DNA of 61,707 nucleotides from Aureimonas sp. AU12 (GCF_001463705.1 NZ_BBWH01000041.1:1-61707); one strand, 5' to 3'. Shown: positions 46,107 through 56,719, counted from the first letter of the stretch. The notes: generated from the letters alone by a model not told the origin. Made by a program: numbers and translations.

Positions 46107-47915
46107 CTAGAGCGCCGCGTCCACCCGGTCCTCGTCGCCGCTCGCCTGAAGCCCGTGGAAGCGGGCATAGAGCCCGTTCGGGCGGCGCACCAGTTCGGCA
46201 TGGTTGCCGCGCTCGGCGATGCGCCCGCGATCCACCACGAGGATCTGGTCGGCCTTGACGATGGTCGAGAGGCGATGCGCCACGACGATCACGGTGCGGT
46301 CGGCCATCGCGGCGTCGAGCGCGCGCTGCACCAGCGTCTCCGAACGGGTATCGAGCGCCGAGGTCGCCTCGTCGAGGAGCAGGATCGGCGCATCGCGCAG
46401 GAGCGCGCGGGCGATCGACAGGCGCTGGCGCTGGCCGCCCGAAAGCGTGACGCCGTTCTCGCCGACGGGCGTGTCGTAGCCGAGCGGCTGGGCGAGGATG
46501 AACTCCTCGGCCTGCGCCCGGCGCGCCGCCTCCTCCACCTCGGCATCGTCGGCCTCGGGCCGGCCGAAGCGGATGTTGTCGCGGATCGAGCCCTCGAAGA
46601 GGGTGGGGTGCTGGGGCACGTAGGCGATCTGGCCGCGCAGCGAGGCCTTGGTGACGCCGCCGATCTCCTGCCCGTCGATGAGGATGCGCCCACCGGAAGC
46701 ATCGTAGAAGCGCTCGATGAGGGCCACGATCGTCGACTTGCCGCTGCCCGACGCCCCGACCAGCGCCGTGGTGCGCCCGGCCTGCGCCGTGAACGAGATG
46801 CCGCGCAGCACCGGCTCGCCGGGATGATAGCCGAAGACGACGTCCTCGAACGCGACCTCGCCGCCGGTGACGATCAGCGCCGAGGCACCGGCGCGGTCGG
46901 CTTGGCGCGGCGCCTCGTCGAGGATCTCGTAGATCATCGCGGCGTTGACGAGCGCGCGCTCCATCTGCACCTGCAGCTTGGCGAGGCGCCGCGCCGGGTC
47001 GTAGGCGAGCAGTAGCGCCGTGATGAAAGCGAACATCGCGCCCGGCGAATAGCCGTAGGCGATCGAGCGGTAGCCCGACCAGGCGATGACGGCGGCGACC
47101 GCGATGCCCGCCACCGTCTCGGTGATCGGGCCGGAGCGCTCGGTGATCACGGCGATGCGGTTGGAGCGCTCCTCCGCCGACTGGATCAGCACCTCGGTGC
47201 GATCGCGCAGCAGGCGCTCCATCGTGAAGGCCTTGACCACCTGGATGCCCTGCGCCGTCTCCTGCATGGAGCCGAGCACGCGGGCATTGAGGTCGATCGA
47301 CTGGCGCGTCGCCTTGCGCAGCTTCTTCGAGAGTCCCGAGATCATGATGGCGATCGGCGGGCCGGCGAGCAGCGCGATGAGCGACAGCACCCAGTCCTGC
47401 CAGATCATCGCGATGATCAGGAAGATCAGCGTCAGGAGATCGCGCGCCAGCGAGGTGATCGTCAGGTTCAGCGTGTCGCGCACGCCCGAGACGTTCTGGT
47501 TGATGCGCGCGGCGAGCTGGGCCGAACGGTTCTGGCCGAAGAAATCGACGGAGAGCTCGGTGAGATGGGCGAACAGCCGCCGCTGGTAGCGCGCCACCAC
47601 GTCGTTGCCGATGCGCGCCAGGATCACGCCCTGCCCGTAGGTGGCGAGGCCCCGCACGAGAAACGACAGGAACACCGCAAACGGCAGCGTGAACAACACC
47701 GTCCGGTCGCCCTCGACGAAGATACGGTCGATGACGTCGCGCATGATCCACGCGAGGAAGGCGGTCGACAGCGCCACGAGCACGAGGCAGATGCCCGCGA
47801 CCACATAGCCGCGCACATGCTCTCGCCCGTTCTCGGCGATGATGCGACGCAGCAGCCGGATCGCCTGCCCGCGCTCGCTCTTGTCGGACAGGGAAAGGCT
47901 CTTCTTCTTCGTCAA
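46107..47915 (-). CDS. MsbA-like ABC exporter, fused permease and ATPase
   Basis: A 602-residue half-transporter. Six membrane helices occupy about residues 20-330. The ATPase domain follows with Walker A GASGSGKST, Q-loop YVPQHP, signature LSGGQRQRLSIARALL, Walker B ILLLDEATSALD and H-loop VVAHRLSTI. It resembles lipid A and lipid exporters of the MsbA group, acting as a dimer in the inner membrane. The start appears to be a TTG at 47915 (TKKKSLSLSDKSERGQAIRLL after fMet), without a clear ribosome site. It lies between glk and dapB on the same strand. Substrate is unproven. Confidence 0.9.
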   Translation of the reverse strand: MTKKKSLSLSDKSERGQAIRLLRRIIAENGREHVRGYVVAGICLVLVALSTAFLAWIMRDVIDRIFVEGDRTVLFTLPFAVFLSFLVRGLATYGQGVILARIGNDVVARYQRRLFAHLTELSVDFFGQNRSAQLAARINQNVSGVRDTLNLTITSLARDLLTLIFLIIAMIWQDWVLSLIALLAGPPIAIMISGLSKKLRKATRQSIDLNARVLGSMQETAQGIQVVKAFTMERLLRDRTEVLIQSAEERSNRIAVITERSGPITETVAGIAVAAVIAWSGYRSIAYGYSPGAMFAFITALLLAYDPARRLAKLQVQMERALVNAAMIYEILDEAPRQADRAGASALIVTGGEVAFEDVVFGYHPGEPVLRGISFTAQAGRTTALVGASGSGKSTIVALIERFYDASGGRILIDGQEIGGVTKASLRGQIAYVPQHPTLFEGSIRDNIRFGRPEADDAEVEEAARRAQAEEFILAQPLGYDTPVGENGVTLSGGQRQRLSIARALLRDAPILLLDEATSALDTRSETLVQRALDAAMADRTVIVVAHRLSTIVKADQILVVDRGRIAERGNHAELVRRPNGLYARFHGLQASGDEDRVDAAL

Positions 47916-48051
47916 CGCACGGGCCGGCTGGTTGCGGGATTGCCCGCTCTATAGCGTCTCTCGGCGGGAGCGGCTACCGCCCTCGCGCCGGCACGGACGG
48001 CGAGCCTCTCGGGCACGATGGAGCCGTTCCGTGCGAGAGCTGCGCCGGGCT

Positions 48052-49077
48052 TCAGCGGGTCCAGCGTCGGTTGGCGGTTTCGAGCCCGTAGAAGCGCGGG
48101 GTGCGGGCGAAGGTGGCGAGCCCGGCCAGCGCGGCCAGCGGCTGGGTGATGACGAAGAGCGGAATGTCCTGCATCAACGCGGTGTGGGGCGCCTTGTCCT
48201 CGAAGGCGGCGCGCATTTCGGCAGCCTTCAGGATGGGAATGATGCGCTGGAAGATGCCGCCGGCGATGTAGACGCCGCCGCGCGCCATGAAGACGAGGGC
48301 GAGATCGCCCGCGACGCGCCCCAGATAAACGGCGAAGAGCTGCACCGCCTCGCCGGACGCCGCGTCCCTGTTGTTGACGGCGGCCTCCGTCACCTCGGCG
48401 GGCGTCGTGTGCGTGGGAGCCGTCCCGTCGGCGGCGCAGATGGCGCGGTAGAGATTGACGAGGCCGCGACCGCAGAGGATCTGCTCGGCCGAAATGCGGC
48501 CCTCGATCGCTTCGAGATGCGGCCAGAGCGCGCGATCACGCTCGGTGCGGGGCCCAAGGTCGATGTGGCCGCCCTCGCCCGCCACCGGGATCCACATCTT
48601 GCGCGCCCGCACCAGCCCGGCGACGCCGAGCCCCGTGCCCGGCCCGACCACGACGCGGCTGGCGCCCTCCTTCACCGTGCCCCGGCCGACCTGGCTGCGG
48701 CCGGTTTCCGGCAGGGCGGAGACGGCGAGCGCCTGCGCCTCGAAATCGTTGAGGACGAGCACCTCTTCGAAGCCGAGATCGCGGATGAGAACGCGCGGGC
48801 GCACCACCCAGGGGCAGTTCGTCAGGTCGATCTCGTCGCCGTCGATCGGCCCGGCGACCGCGAGCACCGCCGATTTCGGCTGCACCGAGGTCTTGTCCAG
48901 CACCGTCGCCTGAATCGCCTCGTCGATGTTGGGATAGTCGGCGGTCTGGACGATCGGGAAGGATTTCGGCTCGGCGAAGGCATCGAGCAGGATCGCGAAC
49001 CGGGCGTTCGTGCCGCCGATATCGCCGATAAGGATCGGAAATTTCAGCGCTTCGGAGCTGTCGAGCGTCGGAGTCAT
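48052..49077 (-). CDS. glk: Glucokinase
   Basis: A 341-residue glucokinase of the bacterial Glk family. Blocks are [15 protein letters not shown] (ATP phosphate loop), [31 protein letters not shown] (catalytic Asp), [32 protein letters not shown] and GGVYIAGGI. It phosphorylates glucose at position 6. The ATG at 49077 is chosen for the family N terminus; an in-frame ATG at 49095 would add six residues. The MsbA-like gene follows after about 136 bp. A terminator upstream separates it from mepA. Confidence 0.93.
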   Translation of the reverse strand: MTPTLDSSEALKFPILIGDIGGTNARFAILLDAFAEPKSFPIVQTADYPNIDEAIQATVLDKTSVQPKSAVLAVAGPIDGDEIDLTNCPWVVRPRVLIRDLGFEEVLVLNDFEAQALAVSALPETGRSQVGRGTVKEGASRVVVGPGTGLGVAGLVRARKMWIPVAGEGGHIDLGPRTERDRALWPHLEAIEGRISAEQILCGRGLVNLYRAICAADGTAPTHTTPAEVTEAAVNNRDAASGEAVQLFAVYLGRVAGDLALVFMARGGVYIAGGIFQRIIPILKAAEMRAAFEDKAPHTALMQDIPLFVITQPLAALAGLATFARTPRFYGLETANRRWTR

Positions 49078-49139
49078 TGGATCACCGGATCTCATCGTTT
49101 GAATCCGCGCGACGATTAGCACCCGAGCGTGACCGGCAA

Positions 49140-49163
49140 AAGGCGGGAATCGAGTCCCGCCTT
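49140..49163 (-). terminator. Intrinsic terminator of mepA
   Basis: AAGGCGGGA (49140-49148) and TCCCGCCTT (49155-49163) form a perfect 9-bp stem with a 6-nt loop. On the minus strand it is followed by a short T run. It lies 41 bp after the mepA stop. Confidence 0.75.
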
Positions 49164-49203
49164 GATGCAGTGCAAAACAATCGCGGAGGATCGATGCCGG
49201 CCC

Positions 49204-50319
49204 TCAGCCGCCCGGACGGAACCGCGGCATCGGCATGCCGCCGGCTTCGGGCGCATCGGCGTCGAACCCGTCGGGCGCGCCCGCTGCCGGCGGCGGCGGA
49301 AGGCGCCGGGGCGCGGCGGCGGGGGCCGGTGTCGGCGCGCGCTCGGGCGCGGCCTCGAAGGCGGTGACCGGCACGGGCTCGCGCGCGGCGGCCGGGACGG
49401 GCGACGGAGCCGAGGCGGACACCCCGGCATCGGGCTGCTTCAACACGGCGGAGCAGGCCTTCGGCAGGCCGGACATGAAGATCGGCGGCGGCTTGCGGTA
49501 GGGCTTCGACGAGGGCTTCGGCGGCTGGAGCGCCACGTCAAACCACCAGTCGAGCTTGTCGCAGCCATCACCCGTGCCCGTCGATTCCTGCGGCTCGCAA
49601 TTGGGCGAGCCCGGCTGGCAGACGATGCGGACGTGGAAGTGATAGTCGTGGCCGTACATCGGCCGCACCTTGTTGAGCCACGCCCGGTCGCGCCCGGCGG
49701 TCTTGCAGAGCTGCTCCTTGATGCCGGGATGCACGAAGATGCGCTGCACCTCGGGCTCCTCGGCGGCGGTGCGGATGAGCTTGCCCATCTCCGGGCGCCA
49801 GCGCCTGAGATCGATGTGGCGCGTCGTCTTATCGATCACCGAGGGCAGCGGCATCGTGTCGCGTTCGTCGCGCGAGAGGCGCCGGTTCGGCATCTCCGTC
49901 AGGTAGATGTCGGCGTCGAGACCAATCTGGTGCGAAGCGTGGCCGTCCTTCATCGGGCCGCCGCGCGGCTGCGCCATGTCGCCGAACAGGAGCCCGCGCC
50001 AGTTCGCCTCGGCCGCCGCGTCGCGCGACAGGCGCTGGAGGAAGGCGATCATCGTGGGATGGGCAAAGGCGCGGTGGCGCGAGGGCTTCATCACCTGCCA
50101 GGTCGGCCCGTCCTTCGGCATTTCGAGGGCGCCGGCGATGCAGCCCTTCGAATAGAAGCCGATGCTCTGGGGCTTGGCCGCCGAGGGGCCGGTCTCGGCG
50201 GAAAAGAGGTCCTTGGCCGGCGTCTGCGCCGCGGCGGGCAAGGCGCTCGCGACAGCCAGCAGCGCCGCGCCCATCACGCGCCGAACGTTCCGTCCGCTTC
50301 CTCGTGCCGATCCGCGCAT
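49204..50319 (-). CDS. mepA: Penicillin-insensitive murein endopeptidase
   Basis: A 371-residue periplasmic LAS-family metallopeptidase that cuts D-Ala-meso-DAP cross-links. It has a signal peptide (basic start, GAALLAVASALPAAAQ), zinc-site blocks GGPMKDGHASHQIGLDADIYL and YGHDYHFHVRIVC (HxH), and several Cys. The catalytic part ends near residue 270. A Pro/Ala-rich tail of about 100 residues (PAPAAAPRRLPPPP and the like) follows, which E. coli MepA lacks. The ATG at 50319 has AGGGA upstream; the open frame also starts earlier with a GTG. Confidence 0.93.
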   Translation of the reverse strand: MRGSARGSGRNVRRVMGAALLAVASALPAAAQTPAKDLFSAETGPSAAKPQSIGFYSKGCIAGALEMPKDGPTWQVMKPSRHRAFAHPTMIAFLQRLSRDAAAEANWRGLLFGDMAQPRGGPMKDGHASHQIGLDADIYLTEMPNRRLSRDERDTMPLPSVIDKTTRHIDLRRWRPEMGKLIRTAAEEPEVQRIFVHPGIKEQLCKTAGRDRAWLNKVRPMYGHDYHFHVRIVCQPGSPNCEPQESTGTGDGCDKLDWWFDVALQPPKPSSKPYRKPPPIFMSGLPKACSAVLKQPDAGVSASAPSPVPAAAREPVPVTAFEAAPERAPTPAPAAAPRRLPPPPAAGAPDGFDADAPEAGGMPMPRFRPGG

Positions 50320-50425
50320 GCTCAAGTTCCCTGTCGTCCCGTCCGGCACGAGAGCCGGACAGATCGGCCGAAACTAAGGCCGGCAGGTGGTTCGAAGCTG
50401 AACGCGGCGATCCGAGGATCTAAGC

Positions 50426-51412
50426 TCAGACCGGCCGGGCCTCGCCGGCGTCCGCCGAGGCGTAGAGCGCGTCGATCACCCGCTGGTTCAACACGGACTG
50501 CTCGAGACTGAACAGCGCCTCGCCCGAGCCCGCCACGGCGCGCGCGAAGGCCTCGATCTGCAGACGGTACTGGTCGGCGGCGCCGAAGCGAACGGTCTGC
50601 GTCGTGCCGTGGGCGCGGTCGTGGAGATGCACCGCGGCCTGCTGGTAGAGCCCGGCATTGAAGGCGCCGTCCACCTCGATGAAGCCTTCGGTGCCGTGGA
50701 AGGCCATGGTCTGGCGCGCCGCCATCTGCGTCGAGATGTAGAAGGAGAGGTGGAAGTCACCGAAATCGACGTCGCAGTCGGCGAAGATGTCGGTGCCGAA
50801 ATTCGCGTCGCGCTCGATGCGCGCGCGCGCCGCGACGGCCTCGGCCCCCGTCGCCAGCCGTGTCGTCACCACCGGATAGACGCCGATATCGGGCAGCGCG
50901 CCGCCGCCGAGATCGAGCTGGTTGCGCATGTTGGCGGGATCGACGTTGTAGTAGGAGAAGGCGCCCTGCACGTGCCGCAGCCGGCCGATGCGCCCCTCAG
51001 CGATCCACTGGCGCACCGTCTCCCATTGCGGGTGGTAGCGCACCATGAAGGCTTCAGCGACCTGGACGCCGGCGGCATCCCGGGCCTCGATCAGCGGCTG
51101 GATCTCACCGGCCTTCAGCGCCAGCGGCTTCTCCACCAGCACGTGCTTGCCGGCCTTCACCGCGCGGATCGCCCATTCGACGTGCTGGGCGGTCGGCAGC
51201 GGCACGTAGACGGCGTCGACCTCGCGCGATTCGAGCAGCGCCTCGTAGGAGCCGAAGGCGTCGGGCGCGCCGAAGTGCCAGGCGAGATGCTCGGCCCGCT
51301 CGCGCTCGCGGCTGGCGATCGCCTGGAGGCGGCAGCCCTCCGCCTTCAGGATGGCCGGTATCATCTGCTCGCGGGCGATCTTCGCGCCCGACAGGATGCC
51401 CCAACGCAGCAT
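50426..51412 (-). CDS. Gfo/Idh/MocA family oxidoreductase
   Basis: A 328-residue NAD(P)-dependent dehydrogenase. It opens LRWGILSGAKIAREQMIPAI after Met (Rossmann GAKIA variant). The catalytic region EKPLALKAGEIQPLIEA (Lys of EKP) and the C-terminal alpha/beta domain with the DLGGGALPDIGVYPV block follow. Family members oxidise sugars, inositols or related alcohols. The substrate cannot be told. It follows pheT by 40 bp on the same strand and may be cotranscribed. It is 106 bp from mepA. Confidence 0.9.
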   Translation of the reverse strand: MLRWGILSGAKIAREQMIPAILKAEGCRLQAIASRERERAEHLAWHFGAPDAFGSYEALLESREVDAVYVPLPTAQHVEWAIRAVKAGKHVLVEKPLALKAGEIQPLIEARDAAGVQVAEAFMVRYHPQWETVRQWIAEGRIGRLRHVQGAFSYYNVDPANMRNQLDLGGGALPDIGVYPVVTTRLATGAEAVAARARIERDANFGTDIFADCDVDFGDFHLSFYISTQMAARQTMAFHGTEGFIEVDGAFNAGLYQQAAVHLHDRAHGTTQTVRFGAADQYRLQIEAFARAVAGSGEALFSLEQSVLNQRVIDALYASADAGEARPV

Positions 51413-51452
51413 GGCTCGTCCCTCCTTCGTCGATCCTCGGCGTCGCCGCGCG

Positions 51453-53879
51453 TCAGGCGCGCAGCGTTCCGCCCGTCGCCTTGGCCACCGCCGCGACGAT
51501 CTTCTGCGTCGCCGCGTCGAGATCCTCGTCGGTGAGGGTGCGCTCGAGCGGATTGAGCGTCACCTCGATCGCCACCGACTTGGCGTTCTCGCCGAGCGAG
51601 GCGCCGGTAAAGACGTCGAAGACGCGGACCTCGCCGACGAGCTTGCGATCGGCGCCCTCGGCGGCGCGCACCACCTTCAAGGCGTCGACATCGGCGGGAA
51701 CCACGAAGGCGAAGTCGCGGCGCACCGGCTGGAAGGGCGAGAGCGTCAGCACCGGCTTGGTGCGCGTCGGCTTGCGACGCGGCTCCGGCGCCTCGTCGAG
51801 GAAGACTTCGAAGCCGGCATAGGCGCCGGTGATGCCGAGGCTTTTCAGCGTGCGCGGATGGAACTCGCCATATTCGGCCAGCACCGTCTTCGGTCCGAGC
51901 TTGATCTTGCCCGAGCGGCCCGGATGATACCAGGCGCTGGCCGGGGCTTCGAACTGGAGACGGTCCACCGGCACGCCCGCCGCTTCCAGCGCGGCGATGG
52001 CATCGGCCTTGGCGTCGAAGACGCCGACCGGCGCGGCATGGCCCGCCCAGTCGCGCCCCGCCCCCGCATGACCGGCGGTGGCGCGGCGAACGCCCGCGGC
52101 GGCCCGGCGCTGGCCCTCGGGCTCGGGCGAGCGGTAGAGCGCGGCGACCTCGAAGAGCGCGGTGTCGCCCTGGCCGCGCTGCGCGTTGCGGTGCGCGGCG
52201 GCCAGAAGGTTCGGCAGGAGCGAGGGCCGCATGTCCGAGAGATCCGCGGCGATCGGGTTTTCGAGGCGCAGCGCCTCGGATCCGCCGCCGAAGGCGCTGG
52301 CGGCCTCTGCTGAGACGAAGGAATAGGTCACGGCCTCGGCCATGCCGCGCGCGGCGAGCGCGCGCCGCGCCGCGTGGTCGCGGATCTGCGCGGACGTCAG
52401 GATGCGCTCGCCGACGCCGGCCAGCGCCGGCAGCGGCTGGGGCTCGATGCGATCGACGCCAACGAGACGCATGACCTCCTCGACGAGATCGGCCTTGCCG
52501 TCGATGTCGGGGCGCCAGGAGGGAACCGTCACCTCGGCGCCCCCTCCTATGACCATGTCGGCGCTCTCCACCGTGAAGCCGAGGCGCGTCAGGATCCGGG
52601 CCTGGCGCTCGGGCTCGACGTCGAGGCCCGTCAGGCGCTTCACCTCCGTGAAGGGCAGGTGCAGACGCTTGGGCTCGATGGGCGTCATGCCCTCGACGGT
52701 CGCGCGCGTCGGCTCGCCGCCACAGAGTTCCAGGATCAGCGCGGTCGCGAGATCGAGGCCGGGCTCGGCGAAGGCGGGATCGACGCCGCGCTCGAAGCGG
52801 TAGCGGGCATCGGTGATGATGCCGAGCGCGCGGCCGGCGCGGGCGATCGCGATCGGCTCCCATAGCGCCGATTCCACGAGCACGTCCGTGGTGCCCTCGT
52901 CGCAGCCCGAGGCCTCGCCGCCCATGATGCCGGCGATCGACTCGACGCCGTTGTCGTCGGCGATGACGCAGGTGCCCTCGGGCAACGCGTAGGTCTTGCC
53001 GTCGAGCGCGACGATCTCCTCGCCGGCGCGCGCCCCGCGAACCACCAGAACGCCTGCCACCTTCGCGGCGTCGAAGACGTGCAGCGGACGGCCGCGGTCG
53101 AAGGTGAGGTAGTTGGTGACGTCGACGAGCGCGTTGATCGGGCGAAGGCCGATGGCGGTCAGGCGCTTCTGCATCCAGCCCGGCGACGGGCCGTTCTTCA
53201 CACCCCGGATCAGGCGCAGCGCGAAGCCATGGCAGACCGCGCTCTCGATCCGAAGCGCGACGGGGCAGTCGCCCTCACCCTCGATCTCCTCGACGTCAGG
53301 GGTCTTGCAAGTGCCGAGGCCGGCGGCTGCGAGATCGCGCGCGATGCCGGCAATGCCGGTGGCGTCGGGCCGGTTCGGCGTCAGGCCGATCTCGATCACG
53401 GGATCGGCGAGATCGGCGTAATCCGCGAAGGACTGGCCGACCGGCGCATCCTCGGGCAGGTCGATGATGCCGTTATGCTCCTCGGAAAGCTCCAGCTCGC
53501 GCTCCGAGCACATCATGCCGTGGCTCTCGACGCCGCGGATCTTGCCGATGCCGAGCGTCGTGTCGAGGCCGGGCACGTAGGTGCCGGGCAGGCCGAGGAC
53601 GCCGATGAGCCCGGCGCGCGCGTTGGGCGCGCCGCAGACGACCTGCAACGGCTTCCCCCCGTTGACGGCGGGGCCGGCATCGACGCTCAGCACCTGCAGC
53701 TTGTCGGCGTCGGGATGGCGCGTGGCGGTGAGGACGCGCGCGATCGTGAAGGCGCGAAGGCTCGCCTTGTCGTCGATCGCCTCGACTTCGAGGCCGAGCG
53801 AGGTCAGGCGCTCCGCGATCTCCTCGAGCGGGGCGTCGGTGTCGAGATGGTCCTTGAGCCAGGACAGGGTGAATTTCAT
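51453..53879 (-). CDS. pheT: Phenylalanyl-tRNA synthetase beta subunit
   Basis: An 808-residue subunit. In order it has an N-terminal tRNA-binding (EMAP-like) domain (about 40-150), the B3/B4 editing domain (about 210-390), B5 (about 400-475), the catalytic-like core (about 480-690) and the C-terminal ferredoxin-fold anticodon-binding domain ([16 protein letters not shown], ending GGTLRA). Length is normal. It forms a heterotetramer with PheS. Unusually, pheS is not directly upstream: a glycosyltransferase and a membrane protein gene lie between. Confidence 0.96.
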   Translation of the reverse strand: MKFTLSWLKDHLDTDAPLEEIAERLTSLGLEVEAIDDKASLRAFTIARVLTATRHPDADKLQVLSVDAGPAVNGGKPLQVVCGAPNARAGLIGVLGLPGTYVPGLDTTLGIGKIRGVESHGMMCSERELELSEEHNGIIDLPEDAPVGQSFADYADLADPVIEIGLTPNRPDATGIAGIARDLAAAGLGTCKTPDVEEIEGEGDCPVALRIESAVCHGFALRLIRGVKNGPSPGWMQKRLTAIGLRPINALVDVTNYLTFDRGRPLHVFDAAKVAGVLVVRGARAGEEIVALDGKTYALPEGTCVIADDNGVESIAGIMGGEASGCDEGTTDVLVESALWEPIAIARAGRALGIITDARYRFERGVDPAFAEPGLDLATALILELCGGEPTRATVEGMTPIEPKRLHLPFTEVKRLTGLDVEPERQARILTRLGFTVESADMVIGGGAEVTVPSWRPDIDGKADLVEEVMRLVGVDRIEPQPLPALAGVGERILTSAQIRDHAARRALAARGMAEAVTYSFVSAEAASAFGGGSEALRLENPIAADLSDMRPSLLPNLLAAAHRNAQRGQGDTALFEVAALYRSPEPEGQRRAAAGVRRATAGHAGAGRDWAGHAAPVGVFDAKADAIAALEAAGVPVDRLQFEAPASAWYHPGRSGKIKLGPKTVLAEYGEFHPRTLKSLGITGAYAGFEVFLDEAPEPRRKPTRTKPVLTLSPFQPVRRDFAFVVPADVDALKVVRAAEGADRKLVGEVRVFDVFTGASLGENAKSVAIEVTLNPLERTLTDEDLDAATQKIVAAVAKATGGTLRA

Positions 53880-53938
53880 GACGGGCCTGGGGATTTTTAA
53901 GAGCGGCCGGGGCCGCGAAACGGCGAAAGGTCAGGTGA

Positions 53939-54355
53939 TCAGGTGCGGTCCGCGACGTCGGCGGCGGCGCGGCGTACGAGGCCGCTCGCATGGACGAAGC
54001 GATAGACCGAGAGCGCGGCGAGCGCGAAGACGAGGCTGAGGAGAAGCAGGTTGCCGAGGCCGATCGCCGTGTCGAAGGCGAACTTGACGATGACCGTCGG
54101 CAGGAGGATGCCCACCGCCAGCGAGGCCAGCGTCGCCGGGGTGCCCGGGAGGTAAGCGTAGAGCGCGGCGAAGATCGCGACCGTCACGAGCGACAGGATG
54201 TAGGTGCCCGGCACGGCGGCGACGGTGGCGAAGGCCAGCGACAGGAAGAGCCAGCCGAACAGCGCCATGACGAGCGTGCCCATCACCGCGCCGGCGACGA
54301 CGGCGATGATCTCGACGATCGCGAAGCGGGCCTTGTCAGCGGTTCCGCCGGCCAT
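53939..54355 (-). CDS. Hypothetical four-helix membrane protein
   Basis: A 138-residue protein with about four membrane helices (for example IVEIIAVVAGAVMGTLVMAL, FLSLAFATVAAVPGTYILSL, ASLAVGILLPTVIVKFAF, LLLLSLVFALAALSVYRFV). It has short loops and a C-terminal basic/acidic tail. No family is recognised. It sits between the glycosyltransferase gene (61 bp upstream) and pheT (59 bp downstream), all on the minus strand, so it is probably part of the same transcript. Composition matches the neighbours. A partner role for the glycosyltransferase is possible but only by position. Confidence 0.7.
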   Translation of the reverse strand: MAGGTADKARFAIVEIIAVVAGAVMGTLVMALFGWLFLSLAFATVAAVPGTYILSLVTVAIFAALYAYLPGTPATLASLAVGILLPTVIVKFAFDTAIGLGNLLLLSLVFALAALSVYRFVHASGLVRRAAADVADRT

Positions 54356-54415
54356 GGGCGTGGTCTCCTCGTGAGGGGCATGTCGGGGCTGTGATGCCCG
54401 GCTTGGGCGCGCGCG

Positions 54416-55468
54416 TCAAACCGCGGGGCCTGAGAGATCCACCATGAAGCCGCGGCGCACGAGATCGGCGGATCCCTCGATGCGGATCGAGCCGGGATAG
54501 GCGAGCGAGAGGTCCTCGCCGAAATCGGCCCGCTCGGTGATCCGTCGATAGAACATCGATCCGCCGAAATGGCCGCCCTCCGCCACGAAGGTGCGGAACT
54601 CGGTGAGCGAGGCCGCCGAGAACTTGAAGTGCAGCAGCACGGCGGCGGGGGCGGAGAAGTTGCGCGTCACCGGCAGCGGCCCGTGGATCGAGCCGCCGCG
54701 ATAGGCGGTGGCGCGGTCGGCGAAGATGAGGGGAAACTTCGACAGGCGGTTCTCGCCGCCGAAGATCCGGGTGCGCGGGCCGCCGCGGATCGCCAGCGAG
54801 AATTTCTCGCGCGCCACATGATAGCCGTCGCCGTCGATCATCGGCGAGACCTCCGCGGGATGGCGATGGCGCGCCGGGTCGAAGGCGGCGTCGGCAAGGC
54901 GCCCCTGCGGGTAGAGGTCGAGCATCGGGGCCAGCGCGCGGGTCAGCCCGGCGCGCGCGAGATCGGCGACGAAGGCCGGGAGCTTGCGGGTTTCGGAGCC
55001 GGGATAGACGAGGAACTCGTCGGCATCCACCGAGACGTACCAGCGTCCGCGCCCGTAGCGCTCGATCAGCGCGTCGCGCCAGGCGAGGCCACCCGCCGCC
55101 TCGCGGTAGGTCTGGTCGGAGGCGAAGCGGTCGACGTCATCAGCAGCGTCGAGGATCTCGCGCGTGCCGTCGTCGGAGCGGTCGTCGACGATCGCGAAGC
55201 GGGCGACGCCGAGCCCGCGATAATGGTCGAGAAAGGCGCCGATATAGGCGCGCGCGTTGCGAACGACGCAGATCAGCACGAGGGCGTCGGGCGCCACCGG
55301 CGCGGGCGTCCCGGCCACCGGCGTCAGCACGGCCTCGGCGATGCGCCGTCCGCGCCGGCGGTATCGCCCGTCGCGAAGACGCAGCGCCAGCTGCTCCGTC
55401 CAGCCGGCGCGAAGGATCGGCCCCCAGGCCGACGGGTCGGGCTGGGGATAGGGAGCGGCGCCCGGCAT
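54416..55468 (-). CDS. Glycosyltransferase family 2-like protein
   Basis: A 350-residue protein of the Glyco_tranf_2_4 type (GT-A fold). It has LICVVRNARAYIGAFLDHYRGLGVARFAIVDDRSDDGT at about 65-103 and the metal-binding WYVSVDADEFLVYPG near residue 145. The last 170 residues include GGENRLSKFPLIF and HGPLPVTRNFSAPAAVLLHFKFS. There is no membrane segment, so it is cytoplasmic or peripheral. The donor and acceptor are unknown. It begins 7 bp after the pheS stop, so it is almost certainly cotranscribed with pheS. Confidence 0.85.
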   Translation of the reverse strand: MPGAAPYPQPDPSAWGPILRAGWTEQLALRLRDGRYRRRGRRIAEAVLTPVAGTPAPVAPDALVLICVVRNARAYIGAFLDHYRGLGVARFAIVDDRSDDGTREILDAADDVDRFASDQTYREAAGGLAWRDALIERYGRGRWYVSVDADEFLVYPGSETRKLPAFVADLARAGLTRALAPMLDLYPQGRLADAAFDPARHRHPAEVSPMIDGDGYHVAREKFSLAIRGGPRTRIFGGENRLSKFPLIFADRATAYRGGSIHGPLPVTRNFSAPAAVLLHFKFSAASLTEFRTFVAEGGHFGGSMFYRRITERADFGEDLSLAYPGSIRIEGSADLVRRGFMVDLSGPAV

Positions 55469-55475
55469 CGCGCCG

Positions 55476-56558
55476 CTACTGGCTGAGGCCGCCGAACAGC
55501 GTCGGCATGTCGAGCGGGCGGAAGCCGTAATGCTCGATCCAGCGGATGTCGGCGTCGAAGAAGGCGCGCAAGTCGGGCATGCCGTATTTCAGCATGGCAA
55601 TGCGGTCGATGCCCATGCCCCAGGCGAAGCCTTGGTAAACGTCGGGATCGAGCCCGACGCCGCGCAGCACGTTGGGGTGCACCATGCCGCAGCCGAGGAT
55701 CTCCATCCAGTCCGTCCCCTCGCCGAAGCGCACCTCGGAGCCGGAGCGGTCGCACTGGATGTCGACTTCCATCGAGGGCTCGGTGAAGGGGAAGAAGGAC
55801 GGGCGGAAGCGCATGTTCAGCGAGGGCACCTCGAAGAACGCCTTGCAGAACTCGGTCAGCACCCACTTCATGTTGGCGATGTTGGCGGACGTGTCGATGA
55901 CCAGCCCTTCCACCTGATGGAACATCGGCGTGTGGGTGGCGTCGGAATCCTGCCGGTAGGTCTTGCCGGGAATGACGATGCGGATCGGCGGCTTCTGCGT
56001 CTCCATCGTGCGGATCTGCACCGGCGAGGTGTGGGTGCGCAGCAGCTTGCGCTCGCCGTTGGCGTCGGGCTTGAGGAAGAACGTGTCGTGCATCTCGCGC
56101 GCCGGATGCCCGTCGGGGAAGTTCAGCGCCGTGAAATTGTAGCGGTCGGTCTCGATGTCCGGCCCTTCCGCGATGCGGAAGCCCATGTCGGCGAAGATCG
56201 CGGTGATCTCGTCGATGACCTGGCTGATCGGGTGGATGCGCCCGCGCGACACCGGCGAGGCGCGCACCGGCAGCGTCACGTCGAGACGCTCGGCGGCCAG
56301 ACGCGCGTCGATGGCGGCCTCGGTCAACGCGTCGCGCTTGGCGGTGAGCGCGCCCTGCACCCGGTCACGCAGGCCGTTGAGGGCGGGGCCAGCGTCGCGG
56401 CGCTCCTCCGGGCTCATCTTGCCGAGGCCCTTCAGACGCTCGGAGATCTCGCCCTTCTTGCCGAGCGCGGCCAGACGCACGGTCTCGAGCGCGGCCTCGT
56501 CGCCGGCCGCATCGATGTCGCGGAGGAAACGGGTCTCGATGTCGGCGAGATCGCTCAT
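55476..56558 (-). CDS. pheS: Phenylalanyl-tRNA synthetase alpha subunit
   Basis: A 360-residue class II synthetase subunit. The N-terminal coiled coil is at about 1-90. Motif 1 lies at [26 protein letters not shown]. Motif 2 includes [14 protein letters not shown] and [22 protein letters not shown]. Motif 3 is [17 protein letters not shown]. It ends LFGGLSQ. The ATG at 56558 gives [17 protein letters not shown] precedes it. It is followed by a glycosyltransferase gene instead of pheT. A strong terminator separates it from rplT upstream. Confidence 0.97.
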   Translation of the reverse strand: MSDLADIETRFLRDIDAAGDEAALETVRLAALGKKGEISERLKGLGKMSPEERRDAGPALNGLRDRVQGALTAKRDALTEAAIDARLAAERLDVTLPVRASPVSRGRIHPISQVIDEITAIFADMGFRIAEGPDIETDRYNFTALNFPDGHPAREMHDTFFLKPDANGERKLLRTHTSPVQIRTMETQKPPIRIVIPGKTYRQDSDATHTPMFHQVEGLVIDTSANIANMKWVLTEFCKAFFEVPSLNMRFRPSFFPFTEPSMEVDIQCDRSGSEVRFGEGTDWMEILGCGMVHPNVLRGVGLDPDVYQGFAWGMGIDRIAMLKYGMPDLRAFFDADIRWIEHYGFRPLDMPTLFGGLSQ

Positions 56559-56686
56559 CGGATCACCCTCAGGCTTGGAGTCCAGAAAACGGCGGCGGCG
56601 CCCGGCTTCGGGCCGGTCCGCCGGACAGGCGGCCTGTCTATCGCGGCGCGCCGCCGATGGAAAGACGGGTGGCTCCGCCAACGGAA

Positions 56687-56719
56687 AAGGCCCGCTCCCC
56701 GGATCAGGGAGCGGGCCTT
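56687..56719 (-). terminator. Terminator of rpmI-rplT
   Basis: Arms 56687-56699 and 56707-56719 are perfect 13-bp complements with a 7-nt loop. On the minus strand the hairpin is followed by TTTTCC. It lies 47 bp after the rplT stop and before pheS. Confidence 0.88.
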
